DNA of 64,000 bases from Gymnorhina tibicen. Lineage: Eukaryota > Chordata > Aves > Passeriformes > Artamidae. The notes under the pieces are model-generated. The model was not told the DNA's origin. It did no database searches and saw nothing but the letters and a program-made list of their open reading frames with translations. The stretch lies in assembly GCA_013399875.1 (NCBI GenBank), contig VXAZ01005702.1:599768-663767 (forward strand), given 5' to 3'. Positions 35,338 through 47,600 of this stretch are shown in pieces (within the stretch, counting starts at the first letter, position 1; each line of letters starts with the position of its first letter). Made by a program: the position numbers and the translations under genes.

Positions 35338-35464
35338 AAAAAAAAAAACCCAAACACAAAAAAAAGAACAAAACACACAAAACCAGAACAACAACAACAA
35401 AACACCCCCAAAACAGACAACTAAACACCACAAAACAAAGACCCAAACAAACAACACCAAAAAA
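35338..35464. repeat. A/C-rich, almost T-free low-complexity tract
   Basis: 84 bases (35338-35421) contain no T at all, and the next T after 35422 is at 35465. It is made of A-runs, CAA triplets and ACACC words with few Gs. It is an expanded and decayed A-rich tail or a strand-asymmetric simple sequence. The minus-strand ORFs crossing it are Phe/Val/Cys-rich artefacts. Confidence 0.9.
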
Positions 35465-35465
35465 T

Positions 35466-36984
35466 AGCACCCTCCCTTCCCATAACCCCACATAATACGA
35501 TCCCAATCCATACACAGGCTGAGCCCACTGAGGAGGGCAGGAAATCTCTGCCATTGTGAACATCTCCAGTTCTTGTCACTACCAAAAGTTATATCAACAT
35601 CTAATTAAATTGCTGTCAGTATGTCTTTCCTCATGAACAGAGAAAAAAATGAAAAAACTAATTAGGTCATGTTTCCTAGCTGTACAAGAGGCAAGCTGAG
35701 AAATTTAAATGCTGAAAGCTCTCTAGTAGGTATCATGAGCACTGCACTGCTCAGACATTCCTGATGGCTTGGAGCAGCTGGAGCTCAAGGGAATTGGTCT
35801 CCTGTTAATAATGTCTCCACTCATCTGTTCTTGAAATAGAAGCTACTGAAAAACGGAACTATGCACCCAGTGGTCAAACTTTATTCAAGGTCACAAAATC
35901 TATTCTGTTCACCAGAAAACACAAAGGCAGCAGCTCCTGACACATTTTGTACAAGAAGGCAGCTTCATGCTTAACAAATTAAAAGCAGTTATAATATAGA
36001 AAATCTTAATGTAACTCAATTTCTTGTTTGAGCTAAGAGAAAAACATATTGCTGCTATACACAAGACTGCCTTTAGTAGAAATTGATTCTCACATAAAGG
36101 ACTAAGGCTTGCTAAGAGCCTCTCAGAGGGATTCACCTAACCTCAATCAAGACAAAATTAATGAAGAAGCAGACATCTCCTGGTATATCTTGGCATATTA
36201 CCTCAACAGGAACTGCTCTGTCTCAACATTTTCACTGAAATTAATTTAATTAACTCATCCATTAATAATGAATGATCTACAAGCCTGAAAATAACCATAG
36301 ATAATTGGTTTTGACTGGAATTTTCCAGTAATCTGCCACAGAAATTGGTATTTTCACTCCAGGGCAGCTTTATGATATTAAAACAATATTAGCTGGGGCA
36401 TACGTAGTCTGCGGCAGTTCATAAACATCTTAGGTATTCAAAAACAAAGTAGAAAAATACTTGTTTGTTCTTCCAGGCATGAAAATAGAAACTGATATTA
36501 TAATGTATCTATTAGGTCATAAAATTATAACTTTCATTTTACCTTGTCACAGGATGAGAGATCATGAAATTACTACAACTTGTCAGAAACTAAGACGCTC
36601 TCATGATAACCAAATCAAAAACTCAAATCTGTTGGTTGACCTAAGCTTAATCTTAGTGACCCTGAAAGATTTTAATGGAAATAAAGATATTAAAGAGCAT
36701 TTATGGATATGCTCATTTTAAAGAGCATATGTGAAAGGAAGGTTAACAATCAAATTCATGCCACTCTTGAACTGAAAGCTATAATATTTATGGCTAATTT
36801 TTCATAAGAGATATGTCAACAACCTCATTTCATGTCAAAACAACAAACAACTTTAATAACACTTTAAATGTGGAAAGAAATATTTTAATTACTAATTTAG
36901 TACTAATTCATCTCCCTCTAAGTTTCGCATTACTGGTGTCAAGATAATTTACTCTTCACTGTTACAGTCTGTTCTGAGTATTGC
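35466..36984. other. Unassigned sequence
   Basis: No gene or mobile element recognised. An 8-bp inverted repeat (ATATGCTC/GAGCATAT, 36707-36730) overlaps a direct repeat of TTAAAGAGCAT. Confidence 0.5.
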
Positions 36985-37367
36985 CATGCATTCAGCCAGG
37001 AAAAGAGAAGGCTTCAGGGTGACCTAACTGTGGCCTTCCAGTACCTGAAGGGAGCCTACAAGAAGGGTTGAGAGAGGCTCTTTACAAAAGCATGAAAGGA
37101 CAAGCGGGAATAGTTTGAAACTGAAAGAGAATAGGTTTAGATTAGGTTAGGAAGGAAGAAATTCTTTACTGCCAGGGTGGTGAGACACTGGAACAGGCTG
37201 CCCTCAGAAGTTGTGTATGCCCTATCCCTGTAAGGGTTCAAGGTCAGGCTGGAGGAGGACTGAGCAACCTGGTCTAGTGGAAGATGTCCTTGCACACAGG
37301 ACACAGTTTGGAATTAGGTGATCTTTAAGATTCCTTCCAATCCAAACCATTCTACATTTCTATGACT
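36985..37367 (+). mobile_element. CR1 LINE 3' fragment
   Basis: Sense CR1 phrases in order: CAGCCAGGAAAAGAGAAGG, GGCCTTCCAGTACCTGAAGG, AGGTTTAGATTAGGTTAGG, TTCTTTACTGCCAGGGTGG and GAGACACTGGAACAGGCTGC. The 3' end is CCATTCTACATTTCTATGAC at 37367. It is 5'-truncated, with only the ORF2 tail and 3' UTR left. Confidence 0.92.
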
Positions 37368-39585
37368 GATTTAACTCTTCCAGGAATTGCCACGGAAGTT
37401 GACTAATTGAGGCTGTCTTTGCATCTGACTGCATTAATTGTTGTGATAGATTGTGATCAGCCTGTAACATGCTGGGAACTTTGTTTTTCCTAAACCATCC
37501 ATTTTGGACTTCATGCTCTTAACATATTGACATGTAAAGTACACAGATTTATGTTGCACGCTTATTGTTGATAACCCCTTCTGCACTATTCACTGGGAAA
37601 ATGCCAACTTGGGTATTGCTTCAGTAACTTTTCGTGACTACGTTCCCAGCCACAGAGCTCCACGGACATTAGCATGTTGCTGATACATTGACATTAACTA
37701 AGTGAAATGGGTAAGTAATAAGATGTTTCTTTTGTTAAACGGTATCCTTGTTTTCTACCATGTTACCTCAGGGTTAAAGGAGAAGTCTGGAGTACTTAGA
37801 AGTTGTTGGTGGGATGGTAGGGAAAACAGTGGCAAATTACAGGAGAGAGGAAGGAAAGCCAGAGGCTTTTGTGTTCTGGGAGTTGAGACTGCTGAGTGTC
37901 TCATCCCAAGAAAAGGGATTGCTTTACACTGAATCTGACAGTATATCCTAAGTTCCGGAAGGAGACACGCAGGTGATTTAGAAACACTTGAAATGACAAT
38001 GTTTTCTTTCAGTGTGGAGCAAGATGAGGAATACTTGATCAGATGCACAGTTTAAACTCAACTAGGTTTTCAGACAAAAATAAAAGGAATACAAATTTAT
38101 TTCAAAATCTAACCAATACTGGCTTGAGATCTGAAATAGATGTTCACAGTGTTCTAGGACTAGACATAAAATACCAGCTTCTTCACTACTGCTCCTGAGC
38201 ACTTTCTGAGAAACATAAAGCTTGTTCAGTGCTTTGCATGTTAGTTTACTTTTTGAGAGAAGAGGAAAAGACCACACGGAAGTACCTCAACATGAACTCC
38301 TATCCAGCCCAGAACAAGCCTAATTGAAATAAATCAGTGAATAGAGACATCAGAAGGAATTAATACCATCACTGTTGTGGTTCAGGTGTTTGTCAAATTC
38401 TTTTGGTACAAAATTTTATAAAAAGCTAAAAACAAAGCCACTATGAATCTCAGTCAGATCATCTCCTTTTTAATTCCCTTACTTGCTTTTTTCTTGTAAA
38501 TTAAAGCAATGTAGATTTTCATTAATTATAAATATCTACTCTTTTTACTTTCATCCCCTCTCTCTCCATCATTTTATTTTTTCTCATTTATGTCCAATGT
38601 CTGACTCTGTGGCAGCTCAGTGGCTTTGTCTTGACTTTATTAAAGCCAGTTTGACCAAGGAAGCTGTATTTTAAGAACTTGAAACTTTTGCTTATTACTT
38701 GCATTAAAAACATCCTACAAAAGGGAGTGGAAGGAGAATATGACTTGTTCATAATTCATAATGCTGTCTAGTAGTAGAATTATTGGTATCTTAAAATTTT
38801 ATGACATTTGCAAAAGGACATTATAAAAATACTTGGAAAATCTGACTATATTGCATTTTACAAACTCAACTTGTATTTGGACTTAAGTAATAATTAGCAT
38901 TTTTACTAGCATTGAGATACTGGAATTATATATCAGATAAAGTAATTTCAAAAGTTCAGCAGCAGTCAAAATTCTAATTTAAACTTTAGGAAAGTATTAA
39001 AGCTGTGCAAACCAGTAGAGCAGTATGCTAAAGCATCAGTCTGTTAACTAAATTACACCAGTTACCCATTGCATTGAAAAGACATAACATGAGCATGTGC
39101 AATTGCCCCAAGAGAGTTTTGGCATACTAAAGTGTCCAAACTTTCCCTGTTCTGTTTTTAATTCAACAGTAATCCAGGCAAGACTGCAGGTACACCCTCT
39201 CAAATAGAAATACAAATTTTGCAAGTAACACTTCCCCCACCTCTTGCCCCCAGCTTCTTTTTCCCATCTCTTTTACTTTTCATAATATTGGATAAATTTC
39301 TATTTCCATCTTTTTAGGGGTGTACATATGGTTGCAGGTCTTGGGGAGATTTCCTTACCTTATTTCAAAGACCCTTGCTTGTTATATAGCAAAAGAAAAG
39401 TACATCTTTGGAGTTTTTTGATGATTTTTTTTAAAGATTCTGTAAGACAAATTTTGCTAGGAATTGAAATGCCTAAAACCACAAATAAATATCAGGTAGA
39501 TTTTAAAAAACCCTCCTACTTCCCACTCATATTGGTAGAAATTAAGTAACAAGGTCATGTTCATAGGATTTGATCCTTTTATCAT
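37368..39585. other. Unassigned sequence
   Basis: No recognised gene or mobile element. The 97-codon minus-strand ORF (37755-38048) and plus-strand partner overlap each other and have no recognised features. Confidence 0.55.
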
Positions 39586-39992
39586 AGGGCTGTAGCATGT
39601 CTCCTGTGAAGACAGAGCTGGGGTTGTTCAGGCTGGAGAAGGTTCTGGGAAACAGCCTTCCAGTACCTGAGGGGGGCCTACAAGACAGATGGAGAGGGTG
39701 TTTTTACAAGGACGTGTAGGGATAGCATAAGGGATAATGGCGTTAAACTGAAAGACGACAGGTTTAGATCAGCTGTTAGGAAAAAATTCTTTACTGTGAG
39801 GGTGGTGAAACACTGGACCAGGTTGCCCTGAAAAATTGTGGATGCCCCATCACTGGAAATGTTCAAGGCCAGGTTGAAGGGGCCTTTGAGCAACTTGATC
39901 TAGTGGAAGGTATTCCTGCCTATGGCAGCAGGGTGAAACTAGATGACTTTTAATGTTCCTTCCAACCCAAACTACTCTATGATTCTATGATT
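39586..39992 (+). mobile_element. CR1 LINE 3' fragment with well-preserved tail
   Basis: Same subfamily as 36985-37367, sharing CAGCCTTCCAGTACCTGAGG, GACGACAGGTTTAGATCAGC and GGTGGTGAAACACTGGACC. It ends in a clean CTCTATGATTCTATGATT, the canonical CR1 terminal repeat, so it is among the younger copies in the window. No intact coding frame remains. Confidence 0.95.
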
Positions 39993-40742
39993 TCTTTCCA
40001 AGTCTGTCCATTGTTCCAAAATCTCTAAAGGCAGCAGGATTCATCAGCATTTTAACATAAAATAAGGACCTTAATGATTTACAGAAGATCCAGGTATCTT
40101 ACTCAGGTCTCTGAGGTGGATTGACAGCAACTTGGATGAAGTTCAGCATCTGCTGACAAAACAGTGGTCTGAATCTTCACCCAGAAGCTGAGGAGAACTG
40201 AAGCTAAACCTGCTAGCATTTGGTGAGATAATTTTCTCTATTCATAAATACTAATCAACTAGCTTACCTAGCAGCCTTTTTGCTAATAGAGAAAATAAGA
40301 TAGACAACTAAGTTGAAAAACAATACCATCCAATTCCTAATTCTTAAAATATAACTTTAATTATTGCACAGTTCTGTTTTTTATACACAAGGTAATTTGT
40401 TAGCCAGGCAGGTGCTTCACTTTAGCTACACCTCACTGAACAGGAATTTTTAATGTTCTCTAGCAGCAAGGCTAGGTTTCAAGCTGCTGCTCAGCCTGTG
40501 GTGCAAGTTGTGCCTGCTCCACTTCTGAGTGGATCATCAGCATGCTCTGCTCCACACCCAAACTGCAGCCTTACTTCTCCCCAGGGCTGAGCTCCCGCTA
40601 TCTGAACAAAGTGATTCAAAGATAAAGTTGGAAGTGTAGCTTTGGCAACAGTACCAGTAAATTACATTTTCTACGTGAATGAAACATGGTAATTTAAAGC
40701 TGATGTGGTTTTCTATCTATTAGAGAATCTTTAATAGATTTC
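39993..40742. other. Unassigned sequence
   Basis: No gene or repeat recognised; a slightly GC-richer stretch lies at 40480-40610. Confidence 0.5.
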
Positions 40743-40945
40743 TGTCTTGGTTTTGGCTAGGATAGAGTTAATTTTTTTCCTGGTAGCTGGTACAGTGCCG
40801 TGTTTTGGATTCAGTATGAGAATAATCTTGATCACATACTGATGTTTTGACTGTGTGTAAGTAGTGCCTACAGTAAATCAAGGATGTTTCAGTTTCCCGT
40901 ACTCTGAGGGGAGCAGGTGCACAAAAAAATGCAGGTGCTCCCCTG
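40743..40945 (+). mobile_element. ERVL-type LTR, 5' (U3) fragment
   Basis: Starts with the family terminus TGTCTTGGTTTTGGCTAGG at 40743. It continues with ATAGAGTTAATTTTTTTCC, TGGTAGCTGGTACAGTGC and CTGATGTTTTGACTG. Similarity stops near 40945, before the TATA box, so this is only the first ~200 bp. It is the same LTR family as 13487-15360 and supplies the 5' end those copies lack. It is either 3'-truncated or separated from its remainder. Confidence 0.88.
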
Positions 40946-41305
40946 TGAAGCAGGCCTCACTGGAATCATAGGAATCCCCACTTCAGGACTTGAGTTCCAA
41001 GACTCTGTGTTTCAGGACTTCAATCTCTCTCATCTATGAAATGCGCTATAGCTATGGGATTTAGAATTGTGGGAATTGTAAATCCCACCATAAAAGAGGG
41101 AGAAACTAGGCAATTTTCTGATAGAAATCCATGGTTTAGATATGTCAGATCCATTTCTGGGGTTTCTTAAAGTCTATGAAAACAGAAGACCATTCAGCAG
41201 CTTGGTAAATTTGTGAAAAAGTATATAAACTGTGATCTCTTACCTCCTTTCACTCTTAATATCTTTTTGTCAGAGGCTCAGATCTATGCTGTTAAACTTG
41301 GGGCA
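40946..41305. other. Unassigned sequence
   Basis: No gene or repeat family recognised. TTCAGGACTT occurs twice (about 40982 and 41012). Confidence 0.45.
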
Positions 41306-41935
41306 CTCACAAAATCACTTTTGAGGTTGGGAGGCACTACTGAAGATCCAGACACTGAAGTCCAGCCTCTATAAGAAAAGTCAAGTCAGCTGGAAAAGGT
41401 TGTTTGGGACCATGTTCAGTCAGGTTTGAACACCTCTGAGGACAAAAACTTCACAGCCTCTCTAGGCATACTATCTTTTTTTAACACACTTACCATAATT
41501 TAAAAAAAAAAAAAGAGGTGTTATTTCTGTTTAAATGGAATTTGTTTTATTTAAGTTTGTTTCCATTGGTTGTTCTCCTGTCACTGGGCACCACTGAGAA
41601 GCATCTGGCTCCAGTTCTACCCATTGGTAACACACCCCTGAGACTTCTTCACTTTGAATAACGCCAGCTCTCTCATCATTCCATCACTTCTCAGAGGTTC
41701 CAGACCCTTAACCATCTTTGTAGCTCTTTGCTGGACTCACTTTAGAAATCCATATCTGTTTTGCATTTAAGAGTCCAGACTTGGACGCAGGATTCCAGAT
41801 ATGTCTCTCCAGGTTATGCAGATGAGGAAGATAATGCACTTCCAATGGCAGCAATGTTCTTTCTAATGTAGCCCAGGTTGCTCTTGGCTTTCTTTGTGTG
41901 AAAGCCTGAAACACTTGACCTGGGACTCCTTCAGC
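41306..41935 (-). mobile_element. CR1 LINE, RT C-terminal region and 3' UTR
   Basis: Reverse-complement CR1 read from the 3' end: ATCACTTTTGAGGTTGGGAGG, CTTCACAGCCTCTCTAGGC, TTGTTCTCCTGTCACTGGGC and ACCACTGAGAAGCATCTGGC. It continues with CATCTTTGTAGCTCTTTGC, TGGACTCACTTTAG and AATGTAGCCCAGGTTGCTC. Similarity fades at about 41935. ORF1-type CR1 sequence in the same orientation begins about 120 bp further right, in the order expected for one element that lost most of ORF2. Confidence 0.9.
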
Positions 41936-42950
41936 CTTATTATTTGATTAGCCATTGATTATTTCGTCTTCAAATCACACTGCATACTTTGCTTTCCAAC
42001 CTAGTTAGCCCTGTCTCACTTGACTGCGGGTCATCCTCTCACTCCTCGACTGTTCCTTATTTAAAGTTCTTCTCACCAGTTTGGCCTGCCAGTTAGCAGA
42101 AATGCTTCTTCCCCAGCTAGAGAGGTGGGCACTGTATTTCTAGCAGTCCTTGATCCTCAGAAAGATTTCCATGTAATAAAAAACCAAACTGCTAACAGCA
42201 GCTGTGTAAAGAGTTGCTGACCCTCAGCATACACCATTTTCCCTCAAACCCTTCCTGACCACTGCCATGATCAGGAAGAAAATCAAAGTCAAGAAGGGCT
42301 CCCATGCCCTTTACTCTCATCCCCAGTGCTCTGTAGTCATGTTTGATGTATTCTAGGTCCATGGCAGTTTCATTGGTACCAACATGGAAGAGCAGCAAGG
42401 CGTAGTAGTCTGAGGGTCAGGGAAGCCTTAGCAGTTGTTCCACAACACCCCATATTCAAGGCCCTGGGAAGCAGCAAGCCTCTGACATGTCAGAGTCAGT
42501 CATGACTGACAAGTCAATCATGTCAACAGATGGGGGCCTCCACCCCCTGCAGCAGTTTCCCACTTGTGCCACTTGCCTTCCTCCTGCAGTCTGACTTTCA
42601 ACTTCAGCTCTATTACTTCGTGATGCATATCCTACACAAGACACGTCTTCTGCATACAAGACCATCTCCTACTGCCCCAGGCACCACTGCAGCCCTAGGC
42701 CTCCAGAGTTCATTCAGAAGTCCTCTTTGAGTCAAGGCCTCCGATGTTACAAGGAACGTTGCTCCACTTGGTGCTGGGGGTTGTGCCATGGCACATCACC
42801 CCATTGTGGAGCCCAGAAATGCTGATTCCAGTGGAGATCCTGACCTCCTCTGCACACTCTTTCACACAAAACGCTGCACAGACTATTACATTGTGGCTGT
42901 GCTCTGCTAGCTGAACTCTAGGTAAATTGAATGCCTATGTAAGAAGTCTA
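41936..42950 (-). pseudogene. CR1 ORF1-like remnant with decayed SGNH-esterase domain
   Basis: Read on the minus strand, 42456-42665 ends in RPPSVDMIDLSVMTDSDMSE and CCFPGP. 42192-42398 then gives LLFHVGTNETA and DYRALGMRVKGMGA. About 42055-42130 gives GKKHFC and LAGQTGEK in another frame. HVGTN with flanking hydrophobics matches the Asn-containing block of SGNH/GDSL hydrolases. CR1-like LINEs are known to carry an esterase domain in ORF1. The nucleophile block reads GNC (42552-42560) where GDS is expected, and frameshifts separate the blocks, so the enzyme is dead. The 5' boundary near 42950 is a guess. Another retroelement carrying the same domain is the alternative. Confidence 0.72.
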
Positions 42951-44016
42951 GTTATCTCAGTCTACTTATACAAGTCATTCCAGGAATACAGAACTCTAAC
43001 TGGCAATTCATCCAATGTAAGCTTCTGGCAGTCTTTCCATTTCCAAAAGGGAGGTCATGCCCTGAACTATAGAAAAATTCTAGAGGAATTAGACTACTAA
43101 CTTCAGACTAACAGTTTACTAAAATAAATGAGCACAAATCCTATGTATCTTGGAAGCATTCTTTTCATTCTTTGAAATGGAGTTCTGCTCCATCTTACTG
43201 ATGTGACAGGATGTTGTATTAGCAGTGTTGACTCGTCCATCTGCAATTGGAATTCTTCGCACACACATAATATATTATGCCCATGAATAGATATATATAG
43301 CTATACTCCAGTACACATTTCTGTGGGATAGACAGAATACTTTATATAGAGAATTTACATCTATATATATTATAAATAAAAAAGTAAATTAAATCTATTT
43401 CCCTGATCTGATGTAAGCTTCTGTAAACTTCCATAAACTTTGTCTGTGATTTTAAATTAGTCCCATAATTTTCTATTACTTTGAAATGTTAGGGCAGCTT
43501 TACAATTGATCACTGTATGATAGGCCTGTTACTGTTTTCTGCAGCCCCCATCGTCTTTTTTTTTTGAACTAAATGTTCAGCCTGACAGTTTTTAAGCAAT
43601 CTCTTTTAAATTCATTTGCACACTGATGATTTGGTATGAACCGTCACTGTTCAGAGCAGTGATAAACGGATTACTTGTAAACAGGATGAAAACATTTTTT
43701 TTAAATGTATGTGTATTATATTTTTCCTTTTACGTAGAACAGACAAATTAATGTTAAACATAAAAATGCTAATATAAAACTAAAAGTTGTTTAATTCTAG
43801 AGATTTTAGAAGCGAACAAAGAAGTTGCTAAGTAGTTTCACCTCAAAATGACTGAAATACTTGTGAACGCCCCCTTCTCTCCTCCACCACCAAACCCTCC
43901 AAAATCTGTCAGTCTGAGGATGGTTTACCTAACGAGATTAATCTGCATAAAATTTATTTAATTTGATTTGATTTAATGTGAATGTGTTACTTATTTCTAT
44001 CCTTGTTTTCAGGTTC
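42951..44016. other. Unassigned AT-rich sequence
   Basis: No gene or mobile element recognised. TATATA-rich patches lie at 43290-43305 and 43340-43385. Confidence 0.55.
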
Positions 44017-44021
44017 AGGTA

Positions 44022-44611
44022 TGTCCTGGGTTACAGTGTATTCTATTACATGAGCTGTTGAGACCAGGTGTAGCAATGCTCCTTGCCTCCTCCCTCTGGA
44101 CTAGCTCCTGTTAATGGGCCCAACAATGCCTTGCTGTATGACTCAGAGATAACCCAAACCTGGACTATTTCCTGTTAATGGCCCATCAGTGCCTTGCCCC
44201 ATGACTCACCATCCCATTGTGAGATGCTCCGCCCAGGGGGAAGGAGCCAAACATTCCCACAAGGATAAAAATCTGGGGCCTGGAACAGCAGAGGCAGACT
44301 TACCTACTGGGACCCCAGAGGACAAGATCTACACCACTGGATTTTCCGAGGAAGACCAGACCCTCCTACAACACTGCTGGACCTTCAGAGGAAGACCAGA
44401 CCTTTCAACAGAACCATCACTCCAGGAGGACTGCAGTCACCATCTCATTGGACTATTACCAACCCCCCCGATTATCAGGGGGTCAGGTTTGTGCTCTGAC
44501 CTTGTCAGTGGGTTGGGGGTTTTTTTTGCGCTACTGCATTTATTTTATTTTTCCTATTAAATTGTATTTCTGACTTGGACTCTCTCACTAGTTTGCTTTC
44601 AAACTAGTACA
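44022..44611 (+). mobile_element. Intact solo LTR (590 bp) with target duplications
   Basis: Begins TGTCCTGGGTTACAG and ends CAAACTAGTACA, giving the TG...CA termini of a retroviral LTR. AGGTA immediately precedes it (44017-44021) and follows it (44612-44616), a 5-bp target-site duplication. U3 carries a tandem repeat (44096-44208). A TATA-like GATAAAAAT lies at 44264-44272 and the polyadenylation signal ATTAAA at 44556-44561, in the correct order for plus orientation. No internal retroviral sequence flanks it, so it arose by recombination between two LTRs. A 5-bp duplication fits ERVL-type integrases. The 123-codon ORF inside it (44189-44560) is fortuitous. Confidence 0.93.
44096..44208 (+). 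promoter_or_regulatory. Tandem U3 repeat with two AP-1 consensus sites
   Basis: CTGGACTA...TCCTGTTAATGG...TGCCTTGC...ATGACTCA occurs twice, starting at 44096 and 44160. Each unit carries TGACTCA, the AP-1 (TRE) consensus, at 44139-44145 and 44202-44208. Direct repeats in U3 upstream of the TATA-like box are the classic layout of an LTR enhancer. Activity is inferred, not shown. Confidence 0.75.
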
Positions 44612-44616
44612 AGGTA

Positions 44617-47600
44617 CACATTGCCTTTGGCAGTATGGATTCTGGAAGGAAGTCCAGAAGCTAAAGCAAACTCAGATCTAAAACAAAACAGCTTAAAGGT
44701 AGGGCAGAGAGTCAGTAAACTGGAAATACAATTTTGTTCTGTGCTAATATGTGCGATACGATTCACCTATTTTAAGTAGTATTGGAATATTTCCCCCCAC
44801 TGATAGGAAATGGAAGGATATATCTAAATAGATAACCAAGCAGGGTTATATTTCAAGTCAAGAAATGACATCATATGGCACTTTTTATGAAATTAATTAC
44901 AAACCCTAATGTGATGTATTGATTTCAAGACTTAATTAGAGTTATTTGTATCTTTAGTTATTATCCTTTGACATAAATCCAGGATATAACATATTTCTGT
45001 AAAATTCAATAAAAGTACATAAACAAATTCTGCTCTTAAGATATTATTTCTCAAATTTTTGGCATTTTTTGAGTATTCATAGGTTTAAAAGTTGATTACT
45101 CAGCTAGAGAGACTGAAATATTCAGTAAAATGAAGCACGATGTTCCAAACTTGTACTAACTCAAACTATTATGCACATTTTGCACGGTTTTGAAGCACAA
45201 ACATGCATACCGATTCTGTATCCTGTCACCTAATATTTATCTCCCGGGCTTCTAATTTCAGGATTACTCTAACGCAGTGAGCTCAAGAGTCACACGAAAA
45301 TTTGCATCAATTCTTTATTTTGTGTAGAAACAATAGTCACTAGAGGAAAAAATATTCTAAACAGTAATTGAAGTAGTATTGATCAAAAGATTTATGACAG
45401 TTAATTTTCTGGTATCTTTCAGAATTTTTCAAGAGTGGAGAAAAAAAAGAGTAAGATTTGAGCGACCACAGAATTGAGGCATCAAAGCGGAACCACAGCC
45501 CTTGAAGACTGACCTCCAAACCAGGAGTATGTCTCCTTGAACCTGTAAATCCTGCTTCACTGGTACCTTACAAGTAAATTCACTTCTCCAGATGAAGGAT
45601 CACAGAAGCCTTGCAAGGTCTTCATATCCTGCTGCCATGGAAACCTTTTACGTAGCCTTTCAACTGAGATATGTAGAGACACAGCAGTTGCAGTGCTCTG
45701 GGTTCCTCAGGCTTCTTTGCTGTCTTCTGGAAGTTCACAGAAGTTCGTATTTTCATAGCATCCTACAGATCCCAAAAGGTCAATGAAACCCTTCTTTTCA
45801 GTGAATTGCATGTTGAAGAGCGAATCTTTCATTTGATTGTGTATTAAAAACACCTTTTAATAGTTTTTAACCTTAAAGATGCAAGTTTTTAAATCCAAAG
45901 CTGATTAACAGTCTTTGTTTTTGTCATGAAAAGTCCTAGGGCATGAAACAGTTTTAAAACCATAAAAGATGTCAATAAAAACTTGAAACAACATTGTTGC
46001 CCCCACTGGATATTTAATTCTCAAGCTTTTGAATTTAGGGTATTTTTAAATCTGAGATCCTTATGAATGAATGAAACTTTACTTAAAAGTCTCTCTTTCA
46101 AGATTACTCAGAAAAATCTGAAACTATAAGGCCTAAAGAGTAAAAATAGTTTCAAAAAGCCATTTAAAAATGGTTTTAAAAATCCATTTACGACTTCTGA
46201 TATAAAAATAATTTTTAATTCTTTAATCTTTTAACACCATCCATTCTTAACTCACAGTACTAGACTTTTAACCCTCAAAATAATAAAAGCTTGCATTTTT
46301 TTCACTTGAAAATCATGGTTTTATTTACTCTTCATATTGAACTTTCTTTCATTTCATTCTAACCTTAAAAGTTATAACTGATATGTATTTGGTTTATTTA
46401 TTTTAAATATCTTTACAAAGTGGGTACCATGGGAGTGAATTTTAATATACCATATAATAAGCAAACAGTTATTAAAAACTAAACTTTTATCAAAAACTGC
46501 TAACTATTTAGTAACAAAATGCAAAGACAGAATATTGGTCACCGTACATCTCATTCAGTGGAACGTGAATAAAATTTGCCTTACCTTGTTTTCTAATTTA
46601 AACTACAAACTAAAGATTAAAGCAACTCAAGTATTTCTAGGATGCTGTTTTTGCAGCACAGTCCCTGAAATCTTTATCTCCTGCCTCCACAGCAGCCCAC
46701 GGAACAGGATTGCTTGGATCTGAAGGATGTGGTAAACAATCATCTCTTTTCCCATTTCTTAAAAAAAAAAAATCCAGAAGCTTTTCTATTACAGGACTAG
46801 GAAAACAAAACAGGCCTTCTGAAGTTTATGAAGAACCAAGAAATCCCTGCCTGTGATTCAGAACATGGATCTCTGGAGCCTTCCAGAGATGTAGCAAGGC
46901 TCTCACCACCTATGATGGTGCTATGACTAAGATCTGTATAAGCTACTATACACCTACGTGGAAGCTTCTGGTAATAATTGCTATCAAAAACGCAGCAAAA
47001 GAGCAGACCAGACATTGGATAGATCTGATTTTTTAAGCTATGATTTTCAGCAAACCTGAAACTTCCTGCTGATGTCAGCTGCTCAGTGGAAATTATTTCC
47101 TTTCAGATTTTCTGTGAACACCAGAAGTAGTGAAGCACATGAAAGTGAAGAGATGGTCAGCCCTGAAGAAAAAACCTGGGCACTGGAGAACACATGGATG
47201 GCCATGAATCTAAGTTAGCTTCTTTGGCATGACCACCTGGACTTAATTAAAGGTCATTGCACCAAAAATGTTCCTGAGGATTTCTGAGGTCACTGACACT
47301 GGTGTATTTTTCTGAAAATGTGTTGTGCAGAAAATTTCACACTGAAGTTTAAACCCTGAGGAAAAGTCAGGGTTTTAAAAAACAACATGAAGGGGTTATC
47401 TTTATGTTCCTTCCTCTGTCTGCAGCAGCACAGATTACAAAATAGAGCAGACTTCAGTTAAAAGGGGATCAAGTTCCAGTTAGATATACCTAAGCAGTGT
47501 ATCACAATCAGATAGACATGACATTTTTACCATACTATCTTTTTATAGTACAAAATTTGACACTGTTGTAACAAAAAGAAGACTAAGCTGTACTTCATAG

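Noticed and set aside
44189..44560. 123-codon ORF
   Set aside because: Entirely inside the solo LTR and reading through U3, the TATA-like box and the polyadenylation region.
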